Shown: positions 15,278 to 23,936 of the stretch, one piece after another
Numbering within the stretch: position 1 is the first letter of the stretch
Layout of the letters: every line of letters begins with the position of its first letter
Source: Flavobacterium sp. YJ01
Lineage (GTDB): Bacteria > Bacteroidota > Bacteroidia > Flavobacteriales > Flavobacteriaceae
Reading direction: 5' to 3'
Length of the DNA stretch: 64,000 nt
Assembly: GCF_029320955.1 (NCBI RefSeq)
Contig: NZ_CP119757.1
Span: forward strand, 3,038,001 to 3,102,000
The notes under the pieces: generated by a model
Told to the model about the DNA's origin: nothing
Database searches by the model: none
The model's input: only the letters and a program-made list of their open reading frames with translations
Made by a program: the position numbers and the translations under genes

Positions 15278-16408
15278 TTACTTTACAATAAAAGTAACTC
15301 TTCTAGCTAATCTTCTAGCTTCATCAGAATCTTTCTTAATTGATGTATCTGCACCATTTGCAATAACATTCAAACGAGAAGAAGCGATTCCAGCTTGTTC
15401 AAAAATAGTTTTTACATTATTTGCTCTAGTGTTAGAAAGTCTTTCATTATAATCTGCTTTTCCAACTTGATCAGCGTAACCTACTAAATCAAGAGAAGCA
15501 GAAGGATTTTTTCTTAGATAATTTAAAACAACATCGATTGCCGCAGTTGAGTTTTCAATAGGAGTTGTTTTATTGAAATCAAAATAAACACTGTAATATT
15601 TGTCATTGATCATTCTTTTAATCAAATCATTATCAGTTGGCTGTGGATTACTAACTTGTTTTTCAATTACTACTTCTTTTTGAGCAGGAATTTTTTTGAT
15701 TTGTGCTTCAAGATCTGCTATTTTGTTTTCTAGAGCTGAAGTATCAATAATATCATTTGAAGTTACTGTCCAATCAGCATGTTTTGTGTTTTTGCCTAAG
15801 TAAACATTTAACCCGATTGTACCATTAAAAAGCAATCCAGAAAAACCTCTATTTCCTTCAACACTTGCTCCATCGAAAGTACGATCTTGCGATGCATTTA
15901 AAATAGTTGAGAAATCACCAGTCAATGCCACTCTGTTTGATAAACGAATTTGTCCAGTTACACCCGCAATGAAATTACCCATTTCATCTGCGCCTTTAAA
16001 ATTATCACTTCTTAATTGAGCATACCCAAAACCTGCGTGACCTAATAAACCAAATGTATTAGTCCACGTTTCAAAGTTCATAATACGGCCTAAGTTTGCA
16101 ACAGCTTGTAAATCTACTCTATAGTATTTTGAATCAAAATCTAAAGAATTGTTTTTTGCTGTAAAACTGTTGTATCCAAAATCAGCTTTTAAACCAAATT
16201 TGTTGTTAAACATATAACGTACTCCTAAATCACCAACCCAAGGACTTGGAGTGGCTGTAGAATATCCTGCAGTAAAAGGACGTTGAGGTTTTGTCAAACC
16301 ACCAGCAAATTCTATCGACCATTTGTTAAATCCGCCATTGCTTTCTGTTTGCGCATTCACTCCTGTTAACGCAAGGGCAAATGCAAGAGTCATTACAATT
16401 TTTTTCAT
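15278..16408 (-). CDS. OmpA-family outer membrane protein
   Basis: 376 aa. Signal peptide to about residue 20 (GVNAQ). Residues 25-215 form an eight-strand-type outer membrane barrel with alternating aromatic segments (KWSIEFAGGL, FGLKADFGYNSF). A short helical linker (LENKIADLEAQIKKIPAQKEVV) leads to a C-terminal OmpA/peptidoglycan-binding domain (about 265-376) with SLDLVGYADQVGKADYNERLSNTRANNVK and LARRVTFIVK. It ties the outer membrane to peptidoglycan. Terminated separately; flanked by two paralogous exported proteins on the same strand. Confidence 0.93.
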   Translation of the reverse strand: MKKIVMTLAFALALTGVNAQTESNGGFNKWSIEFAGGLTKPQRPFTAGYSTATPSPWVGDLGVRYMFNNKFGLKADFGYNSFTAKNNSLDFDSKYYRVDLQAVANLGRIMNFETWTNTFGLLGHAGFGYAQLRSDNFKGADEMGNFIAGVTGQIRLSNRVALTGDFSTILNASQDRTFDGASVEGNRGFSGLLFNGTIGLNVYLGKNTKHADWTVTSNDIIDTSALENKIADLEAQIKKIPAQKEVVIEKQVSNPQPTDNDLIKRMINDKYYSVYFDFNKTTPIENSTAAIDVVLNYLRKNPSASLDLVGYADQVGKADYNERLSNTRANNVKTIFEQAGIASSRLNVIANGADTSIKKDSDEARRLARRVTFIVK

Positions 16409-16552
16409 TGTTATTTGAGATTTTAAATTTTGGTCAAAACAACAATTTATTGTAAGTAAATACTTCCTCTATAAGTCAAAAAGGTATTAAAATAAGGTAA
16501 CAAGAGTGTTAAATAAACCCTGTGTCTTTGTAACTGTTTGGTGTTTAGGTTT

Positions 16553-17941
16553 TTAGTTAAATCCGTCTGTAAATTTACGCAAGACGTATTCTTTAGAATT
16601 AGGATCATAATATCCTAAAATGCTGTAATTGCTTAATTTTAGAATATTCGAAGGAAAAATTCCTTTATTGCTATCTATAAAAGCAAAAATTTTATCACCA
16701 GCAAGAGGTTCTTGACTTTGATTGGTTGTTTCGAGTTTTTTAGTCCAAACACTTTCGAAAAAGACAGAATAATAAGTGTCTACATTATAATAACTTGGAG
16801 GTATGAAATCGCTATAAAAATCGGGCATCATATCTATGGCAGAAATTGATTTTGATTGCATTCCAGTTCCGCCCAAAGTCAAAAATAGATTTTGTTTGTT
16901 TTTGAAAACAGAAATACCAACATCTGTTGTTGCTAATTCTTGTAGAAATTTGCCTGTGTTTTTTAATTCTCGCGGCTTTCGGTCATTGATTTGCAGCAAT
17001 AAAGGAGAATTTTTAAATTGAATAGTGTCTTTTTTTGAAACAGAAAATGTTTTCAAAGACGATTCTGATTCATAATCCTTAATATCTAGTAAAAGCTGTT
17101 CAGGATTAACATTTATTTGATATAATTTGTTCTCGTGATAATAAGAATTTGATTTTTTTGGATTTTTTTGACCAATAGGCTGTAAAAAAGTTTTCTCTTT
17201 TATTTCTAAGTTATTCAAATTAATATCAAACAATTGCGTTTTTCTAAGACTTTGGTCTAAAGTCAGAATTAAACGATTGGGAAGCGTATATAATTTGCTT
17301 TTCGAAGTTACTTTAAAAAGCGGATTGTATTCTCCAGAATCCATCTTTTCGATAGGATTTTCTTTTAGAATCTGATTGAATGATTTTTGCTGTGTTTTTC
17401 GGTCGCGAAATACAAAAGGAGAAAAGTCGAGATATTTTTCTTCAGCAATTCCGTTCTTAAAAATAAAAGCGGTTAAACCTTGTTTGGTGTTATCCTTCAT
17501 CAGCAAATAAAAATTATTATCTTTCTGATAATAAGTCAAAAGCGATTTGTCTTCTAGCGGAATTTGAAATTTTAAAGCACGATTTGTATTGTTTTCTAGA
17601 TAATATTTAATCAAAATAATATTTTTTTCTGTTGCAGAAAACCAATATAATGTAGGATTGCCATCTTCGCTAAAACTATAGCCAATTAAAGACCTGTTTT
17701 CAACAAATTTTCGTGACGTTACTACTTTTTGTTTTAAAAATAAAGCACTATTGTATTTTAGTATAGAAAGACTATCTGAAGCTAAAAATACAAACACATC
17801 GTGCGTGCTGGTATTTTCTGCATTTACAAAATCAATTCGTTGTTTCCTATTTTTTAAATCTAAAGGATATGAAGTCAGGACCGTTTGACTTAACAAAACG
17901 GTGCTACAAAATAAAGATAAAAAAAGTAAGATTTGTTTCAT
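16553..17941 (-). CDS. Exported protein, paralog B flanking OmpA
   Basis: 462 aa, paralog of 13705-15153 and otherwise unrecognised. Signal peptide about residues 1-19 (LLSQ). Shared landmarks: SVSKKDTIQFKNSPLLLQINDRKPRELKNTGKFLQEL, GISVFKNKQNLFLTLGG and YVLRKFTDGFN at the very C-terminus. The repeated beta-type segments suggest a periplasmic or surface beta protein. It follows the CAT-like gene by 35 bases on the same strand and precedes the OmpA gene, so it may be transcribed with HAD and CAT-like genes. Confidence 0.8.
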   Translation of the reverse strand: MKQILLFLSLFCSTVLLSQTVLTSYPLDLKNRKQRIDFVNAENTSTHDVFVFLASDSLSILKYNSALFLKQKVVTSRKFVENRSLIGYSFSEDGNPTLYWFSATEKNIILIKYYLENNTNRALKFQIPLEDKSLLTYYQKDNNFYLLMKDNTKQGLTAFIFKNGIAEEKYLDFSPFVFRDRKTQQKSFNQILKENPIEKMDSGEYNPLFKVTSKSKLYTLPNRLILTLDQSLRKTQLFDINLNNLEIKEKTFLQPIGQKNPKKSNSYYHENKLYQINVNPEQLLLDIKDYESESSLKTFSVSKKDTIQFKNSPLLLQINDRKPRELKNTGKFLQELATTDVGISVFKNKQNLFLTLGGTGMQSKSISAIDMMPDFYSDFIPPSYYNVDTYYSVFFESVWTKKLETTNQSQEPLAGDKIFAFIDSNKGIFPSNILKLSNYSILGYYDPNSKEYVLRKFTDGFN

Positions 17942-17976
17942 GTTTTTACAGCCACAAGAATCATTCCGTTTTTAAA

Positions 17977-18606
17977 TCATTGATTCATAAGTTCTTGAAA
18001 ATAATCTACAAATTGACCAACATGCATTCCGTTCATTAAACCGTGATGTACATAAACCGCCATAGACATGGTTTTTTTTCCTGTTTCGGAAGTTATCATT
18101 TTTCCAAATGAAATTTTCGGACAGCTGTCTGGATATGTAAAACTGCGAGCATGAGTAATGGAACTAAAATTTAACCACGGAATTGCCGAAAAATGAATAA
18201 GATTATGATCATCAAAAGATCTTGTAAAAAGTCCCGTTGTGTTTTGAATGCGTTCGATTTCTGTTTTTGCAATTTCTTCGAATGTTTTAAAATCTGGATG
18301 ATATTCGATTAATGAAAATCCGAAAGTTCCATCTTCACGCCCGATTGTAGCCGAAGCATCAACACGATCGTTAATGTAAATTTGGTTTTCAGAAATTCTA
18401 TACTTAAAGTTTTCAATTGTGTTTACAGCAACTAAAGTTTTATGCAAATAGAAAATAAAAAAAGAGGCATTTATACTTTTGGCGGTTTGATACGCTTGAG
18501 TGCAATCAATTTCTACAGTTACGCCAAAAAAAGGCTCTTCCATTTGTTTGAAATGGGCGAAATGCTCTTTTCTATTCCAATTTTCTAAATCTAAAAGTGT
18601 TTTCAT
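17977..18606 (-). CDS. Chloramphenicol acetyltransferase-family protein, altered DG motif
   Basis: 209 aa, full CAT fold length. N-terminal NWNRKEHF retains the Arg (R12) that in classical CAT pairs with the Asp of the HHxxxDG motif. The catalytic histidine pair is present (HHGLMNG, H187-H188), but the Asp of the motif is Asn192. CAT transfers acetyl from acetyl-CoA to the antibiotic; whether this protein does so is doubtful given the change and the chromosomal setting. It overlaps the HAD gene by one base (stop/start), so the two are probably translated together. Confidence 0.85.
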   Translation of the reverse strand: MKTLLDLENWNRKEHFAHFKQMEEPFFGVTVEIDCTQAYQTAKSINASFFIFYLHKTLVAVNTIENFKYRISENQIYINDRVDASATIGREDGTFGFSLIEYHPDFKTFEEIAKTEIERIQNTTGLFTRSFDDHNLIHFSAIPWLNFSSITHARSFTYPDSCPKISFGKMITSETGKKTMSMAVYVHHGLMNGMHVGQFVDYFQELMNQ

Positions 18607-19313
18607 TATAATAAATTCGGAACCACTTCTGCAATAGTTTCAAATGAACTAAAATGCTCGTGTTCTATGGTATGATTAATTTTTTCGTGTTCCCAAGTGG
18701 TGTGAAACGGAATATGAACGGCATAACCGCCAATTCCTAAAACAGGCAGAACATCAGATTTTAATGAGTTTCCAATCATCAGAAACTCGTGTGCTTGAAT
18801 ATCTAAACGACCAATAAGTTTTTCGTAATCAATTTCCTGTTTGTCTGACATCACTTCGATATGATGAAAATAATGCCCTAAACCAGAACGATGCAATTTG
18901 CTTTGCTGATCTTTTAAATCGCCTTTTGTTGCGACAACCAATTTGTATTTTCCGTGCAAAGACTGAAGAGTTTCTTCAACTCCGTCTAATAATTCGATTG
19001 GTTTTTCAAGTAATTCTTTTCCGTATTGAATGATTTTTTCGATAACTTCAACTGGAATTGTTTTGTTCGAAATGTTCATTGCCGCCTCAATCATAGAAAG
19101 AATATAACCTTTGATTCCGTACCCGTACAAAGACAGATTGGCAATTTCAATTTTGAATAATTCTTGCGAAATGCCTTGATGCGAAAGATAATCTTCCATC
19201 AAAGCACAAAATTTATGTTCTGTTTCCTGAAAATAAGGTTCGTTTACAAATAAAGTATCATCGGCATCAAATGCGATTACTTTTAGATTTGGTATTTTAG
19301 TTTTATGTAACAT
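18606..19313 (-). CDS. HAD-superfamily hydrolase
   Basis: 235 aa. The nucleophile motif is FDADDTL near residue 15 (DxDxT). VVATKGDL gives motif II Thr with a Lys further on, and FLMIGNSLKSDVLPVLGIG gives motif IV. An alpha-helical C1-type cap lies between (about 25-95). Such enzymes are usually phosphatases for small phosphate esters; the substrate is not indicated. Its last base is the first of the CAT-like gene, an overlapping arrangement. About 155 bases upstream are intergenic repeats. Confidence 0.85.
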   Translation of the reverse strand: MLHKTKIPNLKVIAFDADDTLFVNEPYFQETEHKFCALMEDYLSHQGISQELFKIEIANLSLYGYGIKGYILSMIEAAMNISNKTIPVEVIEKIIQYGKELLEKPIELLDGVEETLQSLHGKYKLVVATKGDLKDQQSKLHRSGLGHYFHHIEVMSDKQEIDYEKLIGRLDIQAHEFLMIGNSLKSDVLPVLGIGGYAVHIPFHTTWEHEKINHTIEHEHFSSFETIAEVVPNLL

Positions 19314-19356
19314 AGTTTTTTTGTTTAAAGTTTCAGGTTTTCTTTTGTTTCAGTTT

Positions 19357-19462
19357 TTTTGCCACTAATTTCACGAATTAGCACTAATTTTTTTGCCACA
19401 GATTATTAAGATTAAAATGATTTTTTAGAATCTGCTCAAATCTGCTGAATCTGCGTGAAACT
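19357..19462. repeat. TTTTTGCCAC / CTGCG-type intergenic repeat
   Basis: Two copies of TTTTTTGCCAC (19358 and 19397 areas) with AATTTCACGAATTAGCACTAATT, then ATCTGCT-type units ending CTGCGTGAAACTT. Same wording as at 2195-2351, 3852-3945 and 37423-37490. Fills the gap between the HAD and EamA genes. Confidence 0.65.
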
Positions 19463-19467
19463 TTAAT

Positions 19468-20355
19468 TTAGTTCTTATAAAAAAGCCCTTTCAAAGAAAT
19501 CGTTTTGTCGTAAAACGTAATTCGGATTCCGAAAAGTAAAACGATTCCGCCGAAAACCATCTGTAAAGTTATTTGTTCTTCCAAAAACAACCAAGCTAAA
19601 ATTGAGGTAATTACAGCTTGACTCAATAAACTCAATGAAACTCTAGTTGCACGCATGTGTTGTGTGGCATAACTAATCGAAAGCCAAGCACACAATTGAC
19701 AAATAACTGCTTGAAGGATGAGAACAAACCAGCCAGCATTTGAAAATCCTGTAAAAGGTTGGTTTAATGAATAACACAGAATTCCTAAGTAAATGCTAGA
19801 AGCGGTTAAACTTATCGTCATAAACGAAAGAACATCAACTTCTGAAAGCACATTTTTACTGACTAAAAGATAAATTGAATATAAGATTCCAGATAAAACC
19901 GCAAATAGAAATGCTTGATTGAAATTTAAATCAATAAAAAATTCAAAACCAACCAAAGTTACCATTCCGAATAATGAAACGATTGTACCAATCCAGAAAT
20001 TAGTTGCAGGTTTTGATTTTAAGAATAAAAAAGAACCAATTCCAACCCAAACCGGAGATAAATTCGTTAGCAGAGATGCCTGCGTTGCGCTTGAATCTTG
20101 AATTGCAATATTCCAAACAGCAACATCAGAAGAAAATAAAACGCCACAAAGCGTCGCCAAAAGTGTAAATTTTAAACTCGGAAGCTTAAAGTTGCCACTA
20201 AAAATGACATATGGTAATAACAGAATTACCGCAAAAAACATTCGGTAAAAAGCCGAAATTAATCCTGGTGTTAAACGTAATTTTACCAATATCGGGAAAA
20301 TCGAGATGCAAAGGATACCGCAGATTAAAGCTAATCTTGGTTTGGTGAGTTTCAT
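19468..20355 (-). CDS. EamA/DMT-family transporter
   Basis: 295 aa with ten predicted membrane helices in two EamA halves (about 5-140 and 150-280). The first half carries SAFYRMFFAVILLLPYV and the second AWLSISYATQHMRATRVSLSLLSQAVITSILAWLFLEEQIT, the conserved last-helix signature. Members export amino acids, metabolites or drugs across the inner membrane; the substrate cannot be inferred. A -7 match TATCTTTG lies on the minus strand at 20385-20392. Confidence 0.88.
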   Translation of the reverse strand: MKLTKPRLALICGILCISIFPILVKLRLTPGLISAFYRMFFAVILLLPYVIFSGNFKLPSLKFTLLATLCGVLFSSDVAVWNIAIQDSSATQASLLTNLSPVWVGIGSFLFLKSKPATNFWIGTIVSLFGMVTLVGFEFFIDLNFNQAFLFAVLSGILYSIYLLVSKNVLSEVDVLSFMTISLTASSIYLGILCYSLNQPFTGFSNAGWFVLILQAVICQLCAWLSISYATQHMRATRVSLSLLSQAVITSILAWLFLEEQITLQMVFGGIVLLFGIRITFYDKTISLKGLFYKN

Positions 20356-20384
20356 TTAATGAATTTTAATCTTGTATAATTTTT

Positions 20385-20392
20385 CAAAGATA
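20385..20392 (-). promoter_or_regulatory. -7 promoter element for EamA gene
   Basis: Minus strand TATCTTTG matches TAnnTTTG, 29 bases before the ATG at 20355. Confidence 0.45.
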
Positions 20393-20418
20393 CTTTAGAA
20401 AGTGAATACTTTGAAAGT

Positions 20419-20457
20419 AAAAAGCGTGAATCAGTTAAAAGATTAACCAATTCACGC
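20419..20457 (-). terminator. Terminator after metG
   Basis: On the minus strand GCGTGAAT...ATTCACGC stem with an inner GTTAA/TTAAC stem, followed by TTTTT. Confidence 0.8.
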
Positions 20458-20477
20458 CATTTATATAATGTTTAAAC

Positions 20478-22613
20478 TTAGTTTACTGTCGCTCCATTTG
20501 GCGCATCAGCATCTGGGTTTACAAAAACCAATTTACCTTCTGCATTTGTTGTCATTAAGATCATTCCTTGGCTTTCAACACCACGTAAAGCTCTTGGAGC
20601 AAGGTTTGCTAATACAGAAACGCGTTTTCCGATAATTTCTTCTGGAGAAAAACTCTCAGCAATTCCCGAAACAATTGTACGAATATCAATTCCTGTATCA
20701 ACTTTAAGAACTAAAAGCTTGTTTGCTTTTGGCATTTTTTCAGCTTCTAAAATAGTTCCGATACGAATATCCATTTTCGCAAAATCTTCAAACTGAATTA
20801 AATCTTTTTGTGGTTCAGCTTGTTTGTTTTCGGCAAGATTTGCTGTTTTTGTTGCTTCCAATTTATCTATTTGTTTTTGTATTTCTTCGTCTTCAATTTT
20901 AGCGAAAAGCAATTCTGCTTCACCAATTTTGTGTCCAGCAGGCAATAAATCTGAGTTTTCAGAAATATCATTCCAACCTAAAGTTTTATCTATAAAGATG
21001 TCTTTTGCTTCGCGATCTTTCTCTTTCAAGAATTTGCTGAATCCTGCAAAATGCTCTTTAAGATCAGCTAAATTCAATATTTTAGAAAGTTTAGCTGCAG
21101 TAAAAGGTAAAAATGGTTCAGCCAAAACGCTCAACGCCGCAGCAATTTGCAACGCCACATACATTTGAGTTTTTACACGCTCTGGATTGTCTTTCATAAC
21201 TTTCCAAGGTTCTTCGTCTGCTAGATATTTATTTCCTAAACGAGCTACATTCATCAATTCGCCCAAAGCTTCGCGGAATCTGTAACGTTCTACCGAACTT
21301 GAAATTACTGCCGGATATGCTTTTAATTCTGCTAAAGTCTGTTCGTCAACTTCTGTAAATTCGTTTGGCGTCGGAATAATTCCGTCGTAATATTTATTCG
21401 TTAAAACTACCACACGATTAATAAAGTTTCCGAAAACAGCAACCAACTCGTTGTTATTTCTAGCTTGGAAATCTTTCCATGTAAAATCGTTATCTTTTGT
21501 TTCCGGAGCGTTTGATGTTAAAGCATAACGCAAAACATCTTGCTTATCTGGAAATTCTTCTAAATATTCATGCAACCAAACTGCCCAGTTTTTAGAAGTA
21601 GAAAGTTTGTTTCCTTCTAGATTCAAAAACTCATTTGCTGGAACGTTGTCTGGTAAAATATAACTTCCTTCAGCTTTTAACATCGCTGGGAAAATGATAC
21701 AGTGAAAAACGATATTGTCTTTCCCGATAAAATGAACCAGTTTTGTGTCTTGATCTTTCCAATACGGTTCCCAATCTTTTCCTTCTCTCGCTGCCCATTC
21801 TTTTGTAGAAGAAATATATCCAATTGGCGCATCAAACCAAACGTATAATTTTTTGCCTTCAGCACCTTCAACAGGAACATCAATTCCCCAATCTAAGTCA
21901 CGCGTTACGGCACGAGGTTCTAATCCTGCATCAATCCAAGATTTTACTTGTCCGTAAACGTTAGTCTTCCAGTCATTTTTATGACCTTCTAAAATCCATT
22001 CGCGTAAAAATGCATCGTAACGATCAAGAGGTAAAAACCAGTGTTTGGTTGATTTTAAAATTGGAGTTTCTCCAGTAATTGTCGATTTTGGATTGATCAA
22101 ATCGGTTGCGTTCAAAGTAGATCCACAATTTTCACACTGATCTCCGTAAGCGCCTTCATTGCCACATTTTGGGCAAGTTCCAACAACAAAACGATCTGCT
22201 AAAAACTGATTTGCCTTTGCATCGTACAATTGTTCTGTAACTTCTTCAATAAAATCGCCTTTATCATATAAAGTCCTAAAGAATTCCGAAGCCGTATCAT
22301 GATGAATTTTTGCCGAAGTTCTAGAATAATTGTTGAATGAAATTCCGAAATCTGCAAACGATTTACGGATAATTCCATCATATTTATCAATAACTTCTTG
22401 TGGTGTAATTCCTTCTTTTTTGGCTTTCATAGAAATTGCAACGCCGTGTTCATCGCTTCCGCAGATAAATGCAACATCTTTTCCTTGCAATCTTAAATAT
22501 CTAGAATATATATCTGCAGGTACGTAAACCCCCGCCAAATGCCCAATATGTATTGGTCCATTGGTGTAAGGCAATGCCGCCGTGATCGTATATCTCTTTG
22601 GATCTTGTATCAT
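20478..22613 (-). CDS. metG: Methionyl-tRNA synthetase
   Basis: 711 aa. Charges tRNA-Met. The HIGH motif is PIHIGHLAG (H22-H25). A zinc-binding insert [18 protein letters not shown] has four Cys. The KMSKS loop reads KLSTSKN near residue 335. After the anticodon-binding helical domain (about 400-560) a C-terminal EMAP/Trbp111-type tRNA-binding domain (about 600-711) reads [34 protein letters not shown]. This is the long, dimerising form of the enzyme. Minus-strand -7 match TATTTTTG at 22633-22640. No riboswitch or T-box structure is seen in the short leader. Confidence 0.97.
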   Translation of the reverse strand: MIQDPKRYTITAALPYTNGPIHIGHLAGVYVPADIYSRYLRLQGKDVAFICGSDEHGVAISMKAKKEGITPQEVIDKYDGIIRKSFADFGISFNNYSRTSAKIHHDTASEFFRTLYDKGDFIEEVTEQLYDAKANQFLADRFVVGTCPKCGNEGAYGDQCENCGSTLNATDLINPKSTITGETPILKSTKHWFLPLDRYDAFLREWILEGHKNDWKTNVYGQVKSWIDAGLEPRAVTRDLDWGIDVPVEGAEGKKLYVWFDAPIGYISSTKEWAAREGKDWEPYWKDQDTKLVHFIGKDNIVFHCIIFPAMLKAEGSYILPDNVPANEFLNLEGNKLSTSKNWAVWLHEYLEEFPDKQDVLRYALTSNAPETKDNDFTWKDFQARNNNELVAVFGNFINRVVVLTNKYYDGIIPTPNEFTEVDEQTLAELKAYPAVISSSVERYRFREALGELMNVARLGNKYLADEEPWKVMKDNPERVKTQMYVALQIAAALSVLAEPFLPFTAAKLSKILNLADLKEHFAGFSKFLKEKDREAKDIFIDKTLGWNDISENSDLLPAGHKIGEAELLFAKIEDEEIQKQIDKLEATKTANLAENKQAEPQKDLIQFEDFAKMDIRIGTILEAEKMPKANKLLVLKVDTGIDIRTIVSGIAESFSPEEIIGKRVSVLANLAPRALRGVESQGMILMTTNAEGKLVFVNPDADAPNGATVN

Positions 22614-22632
22614 AATTCAATTTTATTGAGTG

Positions 22633-22640
22633 CAAAAATA
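22633..22640 (-). promoter_or_regulatory. -7 promoter element for metG
   Basis: Minus strand TATTTTTG matches TAnnTTTG, 19 bases before the ATG. Confidence 0.5.
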
Positions 22641-22697
22641 AGCAATAGAATTGAGATTTTAATATTACGCGGAGATTCGCTAGAGTTTTCATTGCGT

Positions 22698-22737
22698 TTT
22701 TAATCTCGCAAAGACGCGAAGGCGCAAAGTTTTTTTA
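22698..22737. repeat. CTTTGCG-type intergenic repeat
   Basis: AATCTCGCAAAGACGCGAAGGCGCAAAG: 8-to-9-base units of GCAAAG/GCGAAG, the complement of wording at 25488-25525 and 40422-40450. Dispersed non-coding repeat. Confidence 0.6.
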
Positions 22738-22791
22738 ATTTTAGCCTCAAATTAGAAGGATTTAAGTGAAATATTTTAGGCTAGGATTCCT

Positions 22792-23679
22792 TTATTTAAA
22801 ATAATTTTCAAACTCAGTGGGAATTTTGCTTATCGGTTTTATTTTGATGTCTTTATAGTAAACTTCGGCAGCTTCGCTTTGCAATTGTATTTTCCCTTCA
22901 ATCAAAGGCATAAATTTTTCACCATCAAAATAGCGGGAATTTTGCAAAACCATGACTACTTTGCCATTAATAATATGAAGACTTTTTCCTTCGATACAAA
23001 CAAGTTCTATTTCTGTCCAACCGTTATTAGGTGTTTCAGCTCTCATTTTTCGCATGCAAAATCCAGTGTTTTCGGTATGTGTTCCAAACGGAATAAATTG
23101 CTGATCCTCATCGGCTACGGCATTCATTCCTCCTTCAGGAAGATAAGCTTTGATGTCAATTGCTGCATTTGCAATGTTCCAATAGTCGCCAAAATGGCCT
23201 TCCATTATTTGAAATTCTTGCGATAACATCCAGGCACGCCAGTAATCTACTCCCGCTTTTCCCTGCGAATGATAAAGCACACCTGCATCCATAAGTTTGT
23301 CGGTTCTGGGTTCCCACTTTTTATTTCCAAATTTAACTTTTAGCTTCAGACGATAGTTTTTAAAGGTTTCTTTGGTAAAGACACAACCATAATATTCCCC
23401 AGAAACTTTAAGGACATTTTCATTGTTTTCCTGAATTACGGTAAACATATTGTTTACATTTTTGTTGTAGCCAATTGGTGCTATTTCGTTTCCATTAACA
23501 TCCGTAGGTATTTTGCCAGAATATCCGTTCTGATGTTTGTAACTTAAATACATATCCCATTTGCTGAGGTTTTTATCCAGTAAATTTATCCAGCCATCTT
23601 CTAAAGCGTTTTTGTCATTAGTTGCTGAAGTCAAAGTAAACAGAAAAGCAAATGCTATAAGAATGGAATATTTTTTCAT
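22792..23679 (-). CDS. DUF1080 (3-keto-disaccharide hydrolase-like) exported protein
   Basis: 295 aa. Signal peptide to about residue 20. The rest is one DUF1080 beta-sandwich domain (concanavalin-like), starting DGWINLLDKNLSKWDMYLSYK and with NNVLKVSGEYYGCVFTKETFKNYRLKLKVKFG. Some family members cleave 3-keto-glycosides made by oxidoreductases. It is divergent from a GH43 glycosidase across 257 bases, hinting at a small carbohydrate-use locus, though no SusC/SusD pair is present. Minus-strand -7 match TAGATTTG at 23715-23722. Confidence 0.88.
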   Translation of the reverse strand: MKKYSILIAFAFLFTLTSATNDKNALEDGWINLLDKNLSKWDMYLSYKHQNGYSGKIPTDVNGNEIAPIGYNKNVNNMFTVIQENNENVLKVSGEYYGCVFTKETFKNYRLKLKVKFGNKKWEPRTDKLMDAGVLYHSQGKAGVDYWRAWMLSQEFQIMEGHFGDYWNIANAAIDIKAYLPEGGMNAVADEDQQFIPFGTHTENTGFCMRKMRAETPNNGWTEIELVCIEGKSLHIINGKVVMVLQNSRYFDGEKFMPLIEGKIQLQSEAAEVYYKDIKIKPISKIPTEFENYFK

Positions 23680-23714
23680 AAGTGGTTTTGATAATTTTGA
23701 TAAAAACGATTTCT

Positions 23715-23722
23715 CAAATCTA
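23715..23722 (-). promoter_or_regulatory. -7 promoter element for DUF1080 gene
   Basis: Minus strand TAGATTTG matches TAnnTTTG, 35 bases before the ATG at 23679. Confidence 0.45.
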
Positions 23723-23904
23723 CAAAATAATGTCTCAATACTATTGTGTAATTAATTCAAAATCAGATACCATTTCTGCATTTTGTTTTCCTGTAAAATA
23801 TGTTTTCAATTTAGCCAATCAAGGAACTAGACCTAAAAAACTTTATATCTCTGCTAAAAACTTAACAAAATTTCGCTCAATTAAAACCTTATGGTCTTTT
23901 TGAC

Positions 23905-23912
23905 TATATTTG
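23905..23912 (+). promoter_or_regulatory. -7 promoter element for GH43 gene
   Basis: TATATTTG matches TAnnTTTG, 24 bases before the ATG at 23937, and argues against the in-frame start at 23910. Confidence 0.5.
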
Positions 23913-23936
23913 AAAAAAAATATCAAAACATACATC

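Noticed and set aside
17977..18606. Acquired chloramphenicol-resistance gene
   Set aside because: The gene is embedded in a chromosomal operon with similar composition, overlaps a HAD gene, and has Asn where active CAT has Asp; no mobile element nearby.
22613..22792. A methionine or T-box type riboswitch upstream of metG
   Set aside because: The leader between the promoter motif and the ATG is only about 20 bases and shows no specifier or antiterminator stems.
23682..23903. 73-codon plus frame between DUF1080 and GH43
   Set aside because: It has no family resemblance, lies over the divergent promoter region and lacks any start context; treated as chance.
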